NCBI GenBank assembly: GCA_027577595.1
Contig: JANBRJ010000009.1
Coordinates: 1-64,000 of the forward strand
DNA from: Coemansia sp. RSA 487
Lineage: Eukaryota > Kickxellomycota > Kickxellomycetes > Kickxellales > Kickxellaceae
DNA: 64,000 nt
Reading direction: 5' to 3'
Shown: piece after piece, positions 9,379 to 17,326 of the stretch
How the letters are laid out: every line of letters starts with the position of its first letter
Numbering within the stretch: the first letter of the stretch is position 1
Made by a program: the position numbers and the translations under genes
Notes under the pieces: model-generated
What the model saw: the letters and a program-made list of their open reading frames with translations, nothing else
Databases searched by the model: none
What the model was told of the DNA's origin: nothing

Positions 9379-9858
9379 TGATTTAAACGATGAAATTCGC
9401 GTAAGGGGCTATATGTAAAAAATCCAGAACTGCGTGTTCAATAAAAGGGGAAATTATAAACAAGTGAATAATGATGTACTGTTTATTAAATATCCACATG
9501 GATGCAGTAAAATTTTTGGGAAAACTCCAAGACGATTGTGGTGATCTGGAGAGATACTCCCGTGATTCATGATCTAAATGAACCCGACACACATGGACAT
9601 AAAAGCCATGCCTGCCAAGCGACCAAATCGTTTCCCCTAGTTTTATTATTTTTATCAAATCAATACATCACAATACAAATATCCATTAATGGTATATATT
9701 GGACCTTGCCACTTCAAAGTATTGCAAATAGTGCTGATATTTTAGGTCTTTTGCCAGTTTGGAATTTTATCATCGAAATACGGAATGAACAATACCATAG
9801 GTATTTTACACAAATGTCTTTATTCGCGTTTATCGCAAAATAGGTTTGAAAAAGAAGC
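9379..9858. other. Gene-free stretch made largely of repeat sequence
   Basis: Upstream region of the AAA-ATPase/nuclease gene and downstream region of the PPR gene. About 210 of its 480 bases (9468-9679) are repeats shared with 5574-5642 and 2582-2723. No coding frame is supportable. Confidence 0.5.
9468..9679 (+). repeat. Composite dispersed repeat
   Basis: The left third (9468-9537) matches 5574-5642 in direct orientation. The right two thirds (9536-9679) match 2582-2723 in inverted orientation. The two halves adjoin here, so this is the most complete copy of the family in the window. No TG...CA ends or inverted termini could be placed. Confidence 0.6.
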
Positions 9859-11217
9859 CTATCTAGTGGGATTTGTATTCTCGAGGCCGGTGTTCCGAGA
9901 CATTCGGGCACGGAACTCTTCGATCCGGTCCGTAAAGTTGGACTTTAGCGGCTCAAGATCCCCAGCAAAGTGATTTTCGAGGGACTTCCAGAAGCGGACA
10001 GCCTTTGTCGGCTCCTTGTCGCGCTTGCACAGCTCCAGAACCAAGTCGATCGTATCTATGTTTATGATGTCATGTTTTGACATTCCCTTTACACTCTTCC
10101 GGCGTTCTGGCGAACGGATCCTGGCGGCAATCGGTAACTGTTGTGCTTTCTGCGTAGGCGGCGATACTGCATTCTTTCGATTACCGACATCCAGTGTCTT
10201 ATCCAAGCCATACACTTGCTCCGCGATCTTCAGACCCTTTCTGCCTAATGCGCGGTTGATGCTATACACGGCATGGCAGGTCTTTAGCACAACATTGACT
10301 ATGTGCGCGTCGATATGCAAAGGAGGGGTGTCGCTAGCATCGGGGCTAGCGATGCGCCTGGCTGCATCATCGGTGTACGAGTGCCACGCAAGCATCATGG
10401 TGTCAAAGGTATCGCGGATATTTTGTTTGATATGGGCGGTCCGTCTATCGAGACGCATCTTCTTTTCCTTTTTCTCGACACTCTTCTCCATGGGCTCATT
10501 CTTCAGCTCATCGATACGCAAATTCAGCTCTCTGCGCAACGTAGACAATACGAGCGTGTATGTGGTGAGTGTAGGCGCCATGGGTCCATCAGCAGGAAGC
10601 TTGTTGTAGATGTTGAGGATCGGCTGGACTTTGTGCTTGTGCTGGTAGACGCTGAGCAACGCATTAACGTGGATAATCGAAGGCTCCACTTGACTATCGG
10701 CCATTGATCTGTATATATTTTCGGCCATCGGAAGGCTCTTCTCACCATCACTGAGTGCGCACGCCTTGAGCAGCGCAGTGAATGTGGTTTGCGTAGGGCT
10801 AAACCCGCGTCGCCGCATCTCGGTGGACGCCCTCAATGCCTTACTCAGGCGTCCCTTTTTCGCATATACGTCGATAACTAGGTTCCACAGAACATCGGAC
10901 TGGTACTTTGTCTTCGCTTGCATCACGATGGCCACGGCGTCGTCAGTTTTCCCCTCATGCACCATCTTTTGGAACTTGGACGCAAGGAGGTATGGATCCG
11001 TCGGGATCGTGTACTTGATCGATGTGATTGTCGGTAGCGGCCGCCGCTTGATCCATACTTCCTCGCTTGTGCTGAGCAGTTCGCTTATGTCGGGCAGGTT
11101 AGCGGGATGGATGGTGGGCTGAGATACTCTGGCAGCTGTTGTGTACATTTGCAGAGGCTGGGCAGCTGGTCGCAGAGCTGGCAACGGCCGAACAAGTCTT
11201 ACTCGTTGTAGCAACAT
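9859..11217 (-). CDS. Mitochondrial pentatricopeptide repeat (PPR) protein
   Basis: A 452-residue protein from the ATG at 11217. An open frame extends to 11370 but its extra residues are AT-rich untranslated sequence. The N-terminus (MLLQRVRLVRPLPALRP) is basic, hydroxylated and free of acidic residues, a typical mitochondrial presequence. Residues 100-260 hold several 35-residue helical pairs of PPR type (LWNLVIDVYAKKGRLSKAL, TFTALLKAC, HVNALLSVYQ). PPR proteins bind organellar RNA for processing or translation; the target here cannot be read from sequence. The C-terminal 180 residues are charged and less repetitive. It is divergent from COX16 across a 298-base promoter, so both mitochondrial genes may be co-expressed. 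Confidence 0.75.
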   Translation of the reverse strand: MLLQRVRLVRPLPALRPAAQPLQMYTTAARVSQPTIHPANLPDISELLSTSEEVWIKRRPLPTITSIKYTIPTDPYLLASKFQKMVHEGKTDDAVAIVMQAKTKYQSDVLWNLVIDVYAKKGRLSKALRASTEMRRRGFSPTQTTFTALLKACALSDGEKSLPMAENIYRSMADSQVEPSIIHVNALLSVYQHKHKVQPILNIYNKLPADGPMAPTLTTYTLVLSTLRRELNLRIDELKNEPMEKSVEKKEKKMRLDRRTAHIKQNIRDTFDTMMLAWHSYTDDAARRIASPDASDTPPLHIDAHIVNVVLKTCHAVYSINRALGRKGLKIAEQVYGLDKTLDVGNRKNAVSPPTQKAQQLPIAARIRSPERRKSVKGMSKHDIINIDTIDLVLELCKRDKEPTKAVRFWKSLENHFAGDLEPLKSNFTDRIEEFRARMSRNTGLENTNPTR

Positions 11218-11515
11218 ATTCCCTATGTATTCCGTAAAAAAAAAAGTGTATAATAATTTTAAATGTAAAATGCAGAACAAAGAAAAAATAGACAAACTTT
11301 TTTTTCTTGTTTGATCTGGCAGTGACAAAAAAAAGGTAATTGATGATTTGATAACACTTGTGTTGAGCATCGTTTTTTAAAAGTGTGCAAAGTGTGTTTA
11401 ATCAATATCTCTGCTCTTGTCTTTTTTTTCTACTGAATCCCCGACCACTCTAAATTAACCCGCCTAATCAATTCTACCTTTATCAACAAAGACATTAAAG
11501 CACATTCCGGACACA
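11218..11515. promoter_or_regulatory. Divergent promoter of the PPR gene and COX16
   Basis: A 298-base AT-rich interval between two divergent start codons, both of genes for mitochondrial proteins. It has long T and A runs near each start. Co-regulation is inferred from position only. Confidence 0.4.
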
Positions 11516-11869
11516 ATGACAGGCGGTCCACAGTTCCGGTCGGGAAGCTGGCGACCGCACAGCCGAAGGCAGTCCAAACTGCAGCGGCTTGCGCAAAAGC
11601 ACCCGTTCCTTTGCGTTGGGCTCCCCTTCCTCACAGCAGTCGTCGGCGGCAGCTTTGTTCTGCTACCAACACAGCAAACAAAGTACGAGGTGCGCGACAA
11701 GCATATCAAGACGGCACCAATTGCGGAGCTCCAGCCCAAGAAACGTGAGTTTGATTTGCAAAAGGAGTATTTTCGGATGCAGAAGAAGGGCGAGTGGGGC
11801 GAGTGGGAGCCTAAGCGTGTGGAGCGTCCGCCAGAAGACGAACCGGTGTTTGACAGGTATGACAAATAG
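11516..11869 (+). CDS. COX16: Cytochrome c oxidase assembly protein COX16
   Basis: A 117-residue single-exon protein. A basic N-terminus is followed by one membrane segment at about residues 30-52 in the typical COX16 context (HPFLCVGLPFLTAVVGGSF). Then come the conserved Q-T-K-Y-E-V, the K-REFDLQKEYFRMQ block and WGEWEPKRVERP. COX16 is an inner-membrane protein needed for assembly of complex IV, acting with COX1/COX2 maturation factors. The length is close to that of other fungal orthologues. It is convergent with SmD1, 140 bases apart. Confidence 0.93.
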   Translation: MTGGPQFRSGSWRPHSRRQSKLQRLAQKHPFLCVGLPFLTAVVGGSFVLLPTQQTKYEVRDKHIKTAPIAELQPKKREFDLQKEYFRMQKKGEWGEWEPKRVERPPEDEPVFDRYDK

Positions 11870-12009
11870 TTATCAAACACACATTATTTTCGTACACTTG
11901 TAGTATTTCTTTTTGTTAAAAATGGGTATCCAACGAAAAACACATGGGAGAGACTTGTAAAAAGAACAACAGGCAAGTGTGGATCCGCTCAAAGACAAAT
12001 GTCAGATTA

Positions 12010-12390
12010 CTAGCGTCCACGACCGCGCCCACGGCCACGGCCTCCTCCTCCAGCTCCTCCCCGGCCACGCCCGCCACCTCCCCGGCCACGCGTAGGCTGC
12101 GCACCAGCGGTCTCCCGCTTCCGGGTCTTGGGCCTCGGAGTGTCGTCGATCAACAGCGTATCGAGCGGCAAGCTATCGGGCAGAATGTAGAAGCGGATGG
12201 TGTTTCCGCGCAAGCTCAGAGTGTCAAGGCTGGTGGGGTCGCGGCTCTTGACAGTCATCTTGACCTTTTTCAGATGCGTGTTCATGCTCATATCGACCCC
12301 CGTTAGCGTGCCTTGCACTTGCGTGCCGTTCTTCAGCTCGATCGTCACCGTCTCGTTCTTGAGCTTCATCAAAAACCGTACCAGCTTCAT
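12010..12390 (-). CDS. SMD1: Small nuclear ribonucleoprotein Sm D1
   Basis: A 126-residue core spliceosomal Sm protein. The start chosen is the ATG at 12390, which gives the universal SmD1 opening [10 protein letters not shown]. Sm1 ([19 protein letters not shown]) and Sm2 ([20 protein letters not shown]) motifs are both complete, and the tail is the expected glycine-arginine repeat. SmD1 pairs with SmD2 in the heptameric ring on U1, U2, U4 and U5 snRNAs; the GR tail is the usual site of arginine methylation. Intron-rich neighbours show that splicing is active in this genome. Confidence 0.96.
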   Translation of the reverse strand: MKLVRFLMKLKNETVTIELKNGTQVQGTLTGVDMSMNTHLKKVKMTVKSRDPTSLDTLSLRGNTIRFYILPDSLPLDTLLIDDTPRPKTRKRETAGAQPTRGRGGGGRGRGGAGGGGRGRGRGRGR

Positions 12391-12778
12391 TCTCTTTTTG
12401 GTTTCTTCCTCTGTGTGATTAGTATTGACTTTTTTCGTGCCTGCTGTTTTCTTTTTTGGGTTGAAGCAAGGACAAAATCTAAATATAAGAACAATAAATG
12501 AAAAGTGGAGTTTGCTTAAGGAGTGAAGCAAAAATCGCACTTGGGCCAGTTTTCCACAATAGCCCCCTCAGGGGCAAAGGTTTCTGAGTGCAAAACACGT
12601 TTATGGTTGCGTGCTGTGCCCTTGATATGATTTCTTGGGATCAAATTTAGCCCCGAAAATAATTGTAAACAAGAGCGTTTTGAAAACAGCATTCCCCCTT
12701 CCCTTGCTTACTTCCTTAATATTGCTTTTTTTCTTTGTTTATTCTACCACTTGTATTTCAGACGCATTTACTAATCCA
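12391..12778. promoter_or_regulatory. Divergent promoter of SmD1 and the Spc19-like gene
   Basis: A 388-base interval between divergent start codons. A TATTTCAG just before the Spc19-like start suggests an intron in that gene's 5' untranslated region. Nothing else is recognised. Confidence 0.35.
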
Positions 12779-13906
12779 ATGGCATACTTAAATTCGCTGG
12801 AGGAGTGCGTGTTTACGCTGGAACAGTGCAACGACAGTCTGCAGGGTGCCACGTCGTCACTCTCGTCGCTGACAAAGACGTTTCCGCGGGTAGGCACGGT
12901 TATCCGGTGCGAGAGAAAGTACGAGCTAACTACAGCCAGCGACATCAGCAAAGCGCAGAACCTGATATCGAAGGAAGCGGTGCCGTTTCTGTTCCGGCAA
13001 GTAGACCAGCTGGAATCTGCGATCGAGGCCATCCGGGCGGCGCACGAGGCGCTGGGCCAGCGAGTGGAGGACCAGACGACCGAGCACAAGCAGCTGATGG
13101 ACGACGAGCAAGCAATGGCCGAAGTGCAGCGGGCGGTCAAGAAGGAACACGTGGCGATGACGGATGTGCAGGCCAACTTGCTCAACGCCAAAAGCCTAGT
13201 GGTGGCCAAGGAGCGCGATCTGGCAGAGTTGCAGCGTGTGCGGACTGGCGGCAAGACGCATAGCGCGATTCTCGAGGAGGCCGGGAAAATCGATGCCGAG
13301 ATCATCAGGGTCCGCCGCATGGTTGCCGATATCGACCACGAGACCGCCGCCATTCCCTTGGACGACCAGATCCAGACAACCGGCGACGAGTCCGACAAGT
13401 ACATGGTGCTCAATGGGCTGCGCCAGCAACTATCTCTATGTACCACGGAGCTTCCCATCGACCAAGCCGTTGGCGACTTCATTGATGCCAGCATCCAGAC
13501 GCTAGGGTTGCTGGAGACCAAGCTGTTTGTCCCTTGGTGGGACGCAAACACCGAGCTGCAGACCACACGGATGCGCTACATCACGCGGCTGCTGCGCTTC
13601 TTCTTCAAGGACCACGGGTCTACGATGCATGCAATCATTGAGATCCTCTTGGACCACCAGTCGCTGACAATCGACGAGCTCCGGCGCGAGCTCTCGGCCA
13701 CCGGCCACGCCACTACAGATCTGACCATGCTGGTCAACCATCTAAAGAAGATCCACGCCATCTCGACTGACACAAGAACGGTCGCTGGCAAGCAGGTGAT
13801 GTCCGTACAGCTTGACTTTGGCGGCCTCGAGGACACCGAAGAGGACACCGGGGAGGACACCGCTGAGGATGGTGCAACGGATGACGTCGAACCAATGGAG
13901 CTCTAG
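12779..13906 (+). CDS. SPC19: DASH complex Spc19-like protein with C-terminal winged-helix extension
   Basis: A 375-residue protein from the ATG at 12779, where the protein opens MAYLNSLEECV like Spc19. Residues 1-130 fit Spc19: a short N-terminal helix, the S-L-T-K-T-F-P-R-V segment, then RKYELTTASDI and long coiled coils. The DASH ring couples kinetochores to microtubule ends. Known yeast Spc19 proteins end near residue 130-170, but here coiled coil continues to about residue 200. Residues 280-345 then form a probable winged helix (HAIIEILLDHQSLTIDELRREL, then MLVNHLKKIHAIS and a beta wing), before an acidic EDT-repeat tail. No splice signal separates the parts. The DASH assignment is probable; the extension's role is unknown. 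Confidence 0.7.
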   Translation: MAYLNSLEECVFTLEQCNDSLQGATSSLSSLTKTFPRVGTVIRCERKYELTTASDISKAQNLISKEAVPFLFRQVDQLESAIEAIRAAHEALGQRVEDQTTEHKQLMDDEQAMAEVQRAVKKEHVAMTDVQANLLNAKSLVVAKERDLAELQRVRTGGKTHSAILEEAGKIDAEIIRVRRMVADIDHETAAIPLDDQIQTTGDESDKYMVLNGLRQQLSLCTTELPIDQAVGDFIDASIQTLGLLETKLFVPWWDANTELQTTRMRYITRLLRFFFKDHGSTMHAIIEILLDHQSLTIDELRRELSATGHATTDLTMLVNHLKKIHAISTDTRTVAGKQVMSVQLDFGGLEDTEEDTGEDTAEDGATDDVEPMEL

Positions 13907-14001
13907 TTCACTTGGTTCCATCTGCATATCAGTGTTCGCAAAAGTTAATAAAAGTCGTGGTCAGTTTTCCTGTGTATTTACTCAAGCAATGTGAGGGCTG
14001 C

Positions 14002-14640
14002 CTAGTGCTCGGGCAATGGCTTGCCGTCCCAGAGCAGCTGTATTGTAAACTCTGCAGGGTCATCCAGGTCATACATGTGCACGTCGTAGTGTTTCTTGGT
14101 AACGACAAGGCGGCCGATAAACGGATCGGCGGCCTTGTTCCAGATAAAGCCACGGATCCCCTGCTTGCCGACCTTCCGCCCCTCGGCCAGCGGAAGGAGA
14201 ATCGGCGCATCGTCGGCAATCTTCAAGTCGTCGGCAACCAGCGTAATAAGGGCCATCGGATACACCGAGCTCAGCGCAACCTGCACACCCTCCGCCGTAA
14301 ACCCGCTTGATGCAACAACAGTGCCCACCGTGTCGTAGTCCTGGCGCGACATCACGCCTTCCCATTCGCGGATGATCGAGGGGCCGATCCGCTTGCGCTC
14401 ATAGTACTTGCACTGCCCAACCATGTAGAACCGCTCGTGGTTTGGCAGCGACCACGGCCCGCGGAAGTCCACCCCCTGGTCGCCCGCACCGCCTACCCGC
14501 TCGACCTGCGCGCCCAGTCTGTTGAAGACGGCGACTGTGAGGTTCTCATACGCTGTGCCCACCTCCACCGTCGAAAGACGCCGCCGGATGAAGGCTGCGG
14601 CGGTGGCGGCCAGTAAAGGCACACGCCGTCCAAGTATCAT
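14002..14640 (-). CDS. RRG7: RRG7-like mitochondrial protein with a restriction-endonuclease fold
   Basis: A 212-residue protein from the ATG at 14640; the longer open frame has no earlier ATG. A short basic presequence (RRVPLLAATAAAFIRRRLS) precedes the domain. The domain shows the fold's hallmark residues: E in GTAYENL, D in GVDFRG and the Q-x-K site in VGQCKYY, followed by PSIIREWEG. This matches fungal RRG7 (required for respiratory growth 7). RRG7 is mitochondrial, needed for mtDNA maintenance or respiration in yeast; its biochemical activity is not settled. Length is slightly below the yeast protein. It is the third of four mitochondrial genes between 9.8 and 16.5 kb. Confidence 0.85.
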   Translation of the reverse strand: MILGRRVPLLAATAAAFIRRRLSTVEVGTAYENLTVAVFNRLGAQVERVGGAGDQGVDFRGPWSLPNHERFYMVGQCKYYERKRIGPSIIREWEGVMSRQDYDTVGTVVASSGFTAEGVQVALSSVYPMALITLVADDLKIADDAPILLPLAEGRKVGKQGIRGFIWNKAADPFIGRLVVTKKHYDVHMYDLDDPAEFTIQLLWDGKPLPEH

Positions 14641-14876
14641 TTCTCTATTACTGTGCTCCAAAGGTGCTAACAAGCAAAATACAAGCAGTAAGCTTTTGAA
14701 TTTTTGAATAAATGTCGTTTGAGTAAAGAAAAATTGGTTGGGTGTAAATGAGTGAGAAAAAATACTTGGTCAGACGTTTCCTTTTTTTTCGTTTCAATTT
14801 GATTTCTCTTATTGACCTTTTTTTGCATTATTTAATACCTCGTTTCATCAACAACAAAAAAAAAACCATTCTAGAA

Positions 14877-15457
14877 ATGCTTGCAAGCAACACAGAGGTA
14901 CAGGTTCAATGTTAAGAACAGATAGTCCAGAAGCAGACACGGGTTTTTTACGTCCATTTTGAAATGACACTCAGCTAAACATGTGAATCAAGTGAATGGG
15001 AAGCATCCCTCCCCTGTAGTTCCTAAAGGCACTGCCCAGCCTGTTCACCGAGACAAAGGAAAGCGGCAGCGTGAGCGTGACGATCAAGCGGTACGACTAC
15101 CAAGGGACAAAGCAGCAGCGGGAGGAAAGGAAGAAGAAGCGCTTGGCGCAGAGCAAGAACGATGAGGCGATGCATCTCCTGGTCGACAGTCTCTCGCTAG
15201 ACGATAAAGAATATGCGACGCTAGTGCGTGCGGTGACGCCAAAGAAGAAGCTCAGCACCCTTGTTGCGCCTGCCGATCTGGATGCTTTCCTTGCGCGCTA
15301 CCATGGGCTGCTGCTGGTTAGTGTCGACACGATCAAGAAGAACGAGCGGCTGCGGAAGAAGAAGGCAGCTACTAAGCGACTGGCTGCGCGGAAAGCACGG
15401 GCAGCAACGGAAAAGACAAAGCAAAAGAAGCTGAAGAGCGATCAAAAGACCGCTTAG
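14877..15457 (+). CDS. SRP14: Signal recognition particle subunit SRP14
   Basis: Two exons: 14877-14897 and 15020-15457, joined in phase 0 at GAG/GTACAG...CTGTAG/TTC. They give 152 residues opening MLASNTEFLKALPSLF. This matches the SRP14 N-terminus, and the reading works only with this acceptor. Then follow SGSVSVTIKRYDY, the LVRAVTPKKKLSTLV block and the L-L-V-S-V-D-T-I-K-K helix, with a lysine-rich tail. SRP14 is part of the Alu domain that slows elongation while the ribosome is targeted to the ER. The first exon is only 21 bases. It is convergent with COQ4. Confidence 0.92.
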
Positions 15458-15563
15458 CTGGCAAGTTTCACACCTTCCTTTCTTTAGAGTTTTTGAGCCG
15501 ATCCGTTTAACTTTTATCTCGCGATATCGTTGTAATTTGCATGAAAATGGTTAAGGAATGAAC

Positions 15564-16424
15564 TTAGCAAACGGCAGTCGAGTTCTCGGCGTGCGTGACG
15601 CTGTTGCGCTCGGGAAGAAGCCAGACGCCCATCTCCTTGCGGACGTCGTCAATGCTACGATGCATCATCTCCTCCCAGTACACGCTGATCAGGGGCTTTG
15701 ACTGGCCGCCGCACTGCAGCGCCCATGGCAAGTAATGCTTGAAGAAGCGGGTGCGCTCGTTCGCAGGCAGCCGCAATGGCCCAAAGGCGCTGGCAATCAG
15801 GCCGACAGGCAGCCCGGTCTGGCGCCACTCGACGACCTTGATGGCCAGCTCCTCGACAACCGAAATGTCCATGTCCAGGATAGTGTGGTAGAAGTCGTGG
15901 CACTGGCGGTACCGCAGCAGCATGTACGCGTCCTCCTCGTTGTCGACAAACCGCACGGCCGGCCGCGTCATCCACGAGATGCCGTTGCGCTTCATCTGGT
16001 GGTAGTAGGCATGTCCGAACGACCCCTCTGGCAATCGCGCCAGCGCCTCCCACTGCTCCTCCGTGAACGATACTTGCGGCCGCTCCTTGAGGATCCGTCG
16101 CCCCATGGCGTCGCCAAGCATTTGCTGCCGCAGTTTGTCAAAGAACCCATTGGAGGTTGTATCGCCCAGTGTTGCTATGTGCGACCCGTCCGTCGGGTCC
16201 CCAAACGCAAGCAGCGCCGCGCCGGAGGCCACAAACAGCTTTTGCAACGGCGTTGTTGGCGTGTGTGTCGCGTAGAGGGGCGTCATGCTTCGTGATGTGC
16301 CTGCCCGTGCGTCGGGGCTGGTGAACGATGCTAGCGACTTTGCTGCGGCAAACGCGGCTCCCGCAAGGGCTGCCGCTGGGACGACGCGGCGAGCAATTCC
16401 GGTGGCTAGTCCAGTGAGCGACAT
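15564..16424 (-). CDS. COQ4: Ubiquinone biosynthesis protein COQ4
   Basis: A 286-residue single-exon gene. The N-terminal 45 residues are alanine- and arginine-rich (IARRVVPAAALAGAAFAAA), a mitochondrial presequence. The body carries the COQ4 zinc motif HDxxH-x11-E (CHDFYHTILDMDISVVEE), the preceding RPAVRFVDNEEDAYMLLRYRQ, and the later EWRQTGLPVGLIASAFGP. COQ4 scaffolds the CoQ synthome on the matrix face of the inner membrane and has been linked to C1 decarboxylation/hydroxylation of the ring. All motif residues are intact. It is tail to tail with SRP14, 106 bases apart. Confidence 0.96.
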   Translation of the reverse strand: MSLTGLATGIARRVVPAAALAGAAFAAAKSLASFTSPDARAGTSRSMTPLYATHTPTTPLQKLFVASGAALLAFGDPTDGSHIATLGDTTSNGFFDKLRQQMLGDAMGRRILKERPQVSFTEEQWEALARLPEGSFGHAYYHQMKRNGISWMTRPAVRFVDNEEDAYMLLRYRQCHDFYHTILDMDISVVEELAIKVVEWRQTGLPVGLIASAFGPLRLPANERTRFFKHYLPWALQCGGQSKPLISVYWEEMMHRSIDDVRKEMGVWLLPERNSVTHAENSTAVC

Positions 16425-17326
16425 TGGCTAATCTCACAAGCTTGTTGAAAAATGCGATTTATAAAGGTGGGTGGAGAAAAAAGATAAAGAAAGGGGTCCC
16501 CCGCCCCCAATGTTTTGCCAGGCAGGCAGATCAAGGCTGGGCTGGAAAATGATCGAATCTCCGCCCAAAGATCGAACCATCTTTTTTTCACTGACAAATC
16601 ATACATATTTGAGAAAGCGGTGAATGGAGGTGACGAAATAGCTATTGACATGCATACAAAGAGAAAGACGTGTGTGAGGGTATGAGGTAATATGGCAGCA
16701 TGCTTTTGCACACATTCTAAAGGCTTTTACTCAGCACTGACACTCGGAGAGTTTGATATTTAGAGCAAACCCCTCCCCCTCCTCAGGTGCATTTGGGCAA
16801 AACCATGTTATCATTTTTGCAGGATTAGATTGACTGGGTTGCACATATATTTGTGATGTACCAAATACGCTGTGAAAAAGAAGCATCACATGAGCTGACA
16901 TGCAAAACCGACAGAGAGGCGAACACCACCCTTCTTTCGAGTGTCTTTGTTCGCGTATGTCCACGAGATCAAAAGTAATTTCTTGAATCCGCAATATTTT
17001 CAAGTGTGTGAATGGCTCCACTCTGCTTCGTTTGCTTTGCATTGGTCAAAGAACTGATCAAATGGCGCCGCCAAAACGCAAGTATTTGGCAGTACAGTAA
17101 GCGTTTTTGTCGCGTATTCGAAAAAGATGATGTATAAAACAGCAAACATTCCGCACAAACTGCCTCATTCTTTTCCTTCGCTGTGCTTGGCAATGTGGGA
17201 TGTTTGTTTTTCCAAGCACTTGTACAGAAAGCATTATATCTCTCTTTTTCTATTGTACAGAAAGCCTATTCAGCCCAGTCATTACAGAATCAGAAAAGTA
17301 CGCTCTATCGTATCACCATTATTGCC
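16425..17326. other. Gene-free stretch between COQ4 and the TLDc gene
   Basis: Nine hundred bases between two divergent start codons. Short open frames on both strands show no domain or splice logic. It presumably holds both promoters. Confidence 0.45.

Noticed and set aside
12739-13566. 275-residue open frame on the minus strand over the Spc19-like gene
   Set aside because: Antisense shadow of a GC-rich coding region: serine/arginine/cysteine-rich with no domain, while the plus strand has a clear family match.
17183-17326. Upstream start of the TLDc gene
   Set aside because: The open frame begins without an ATG; the first ATG in frame is 17327.
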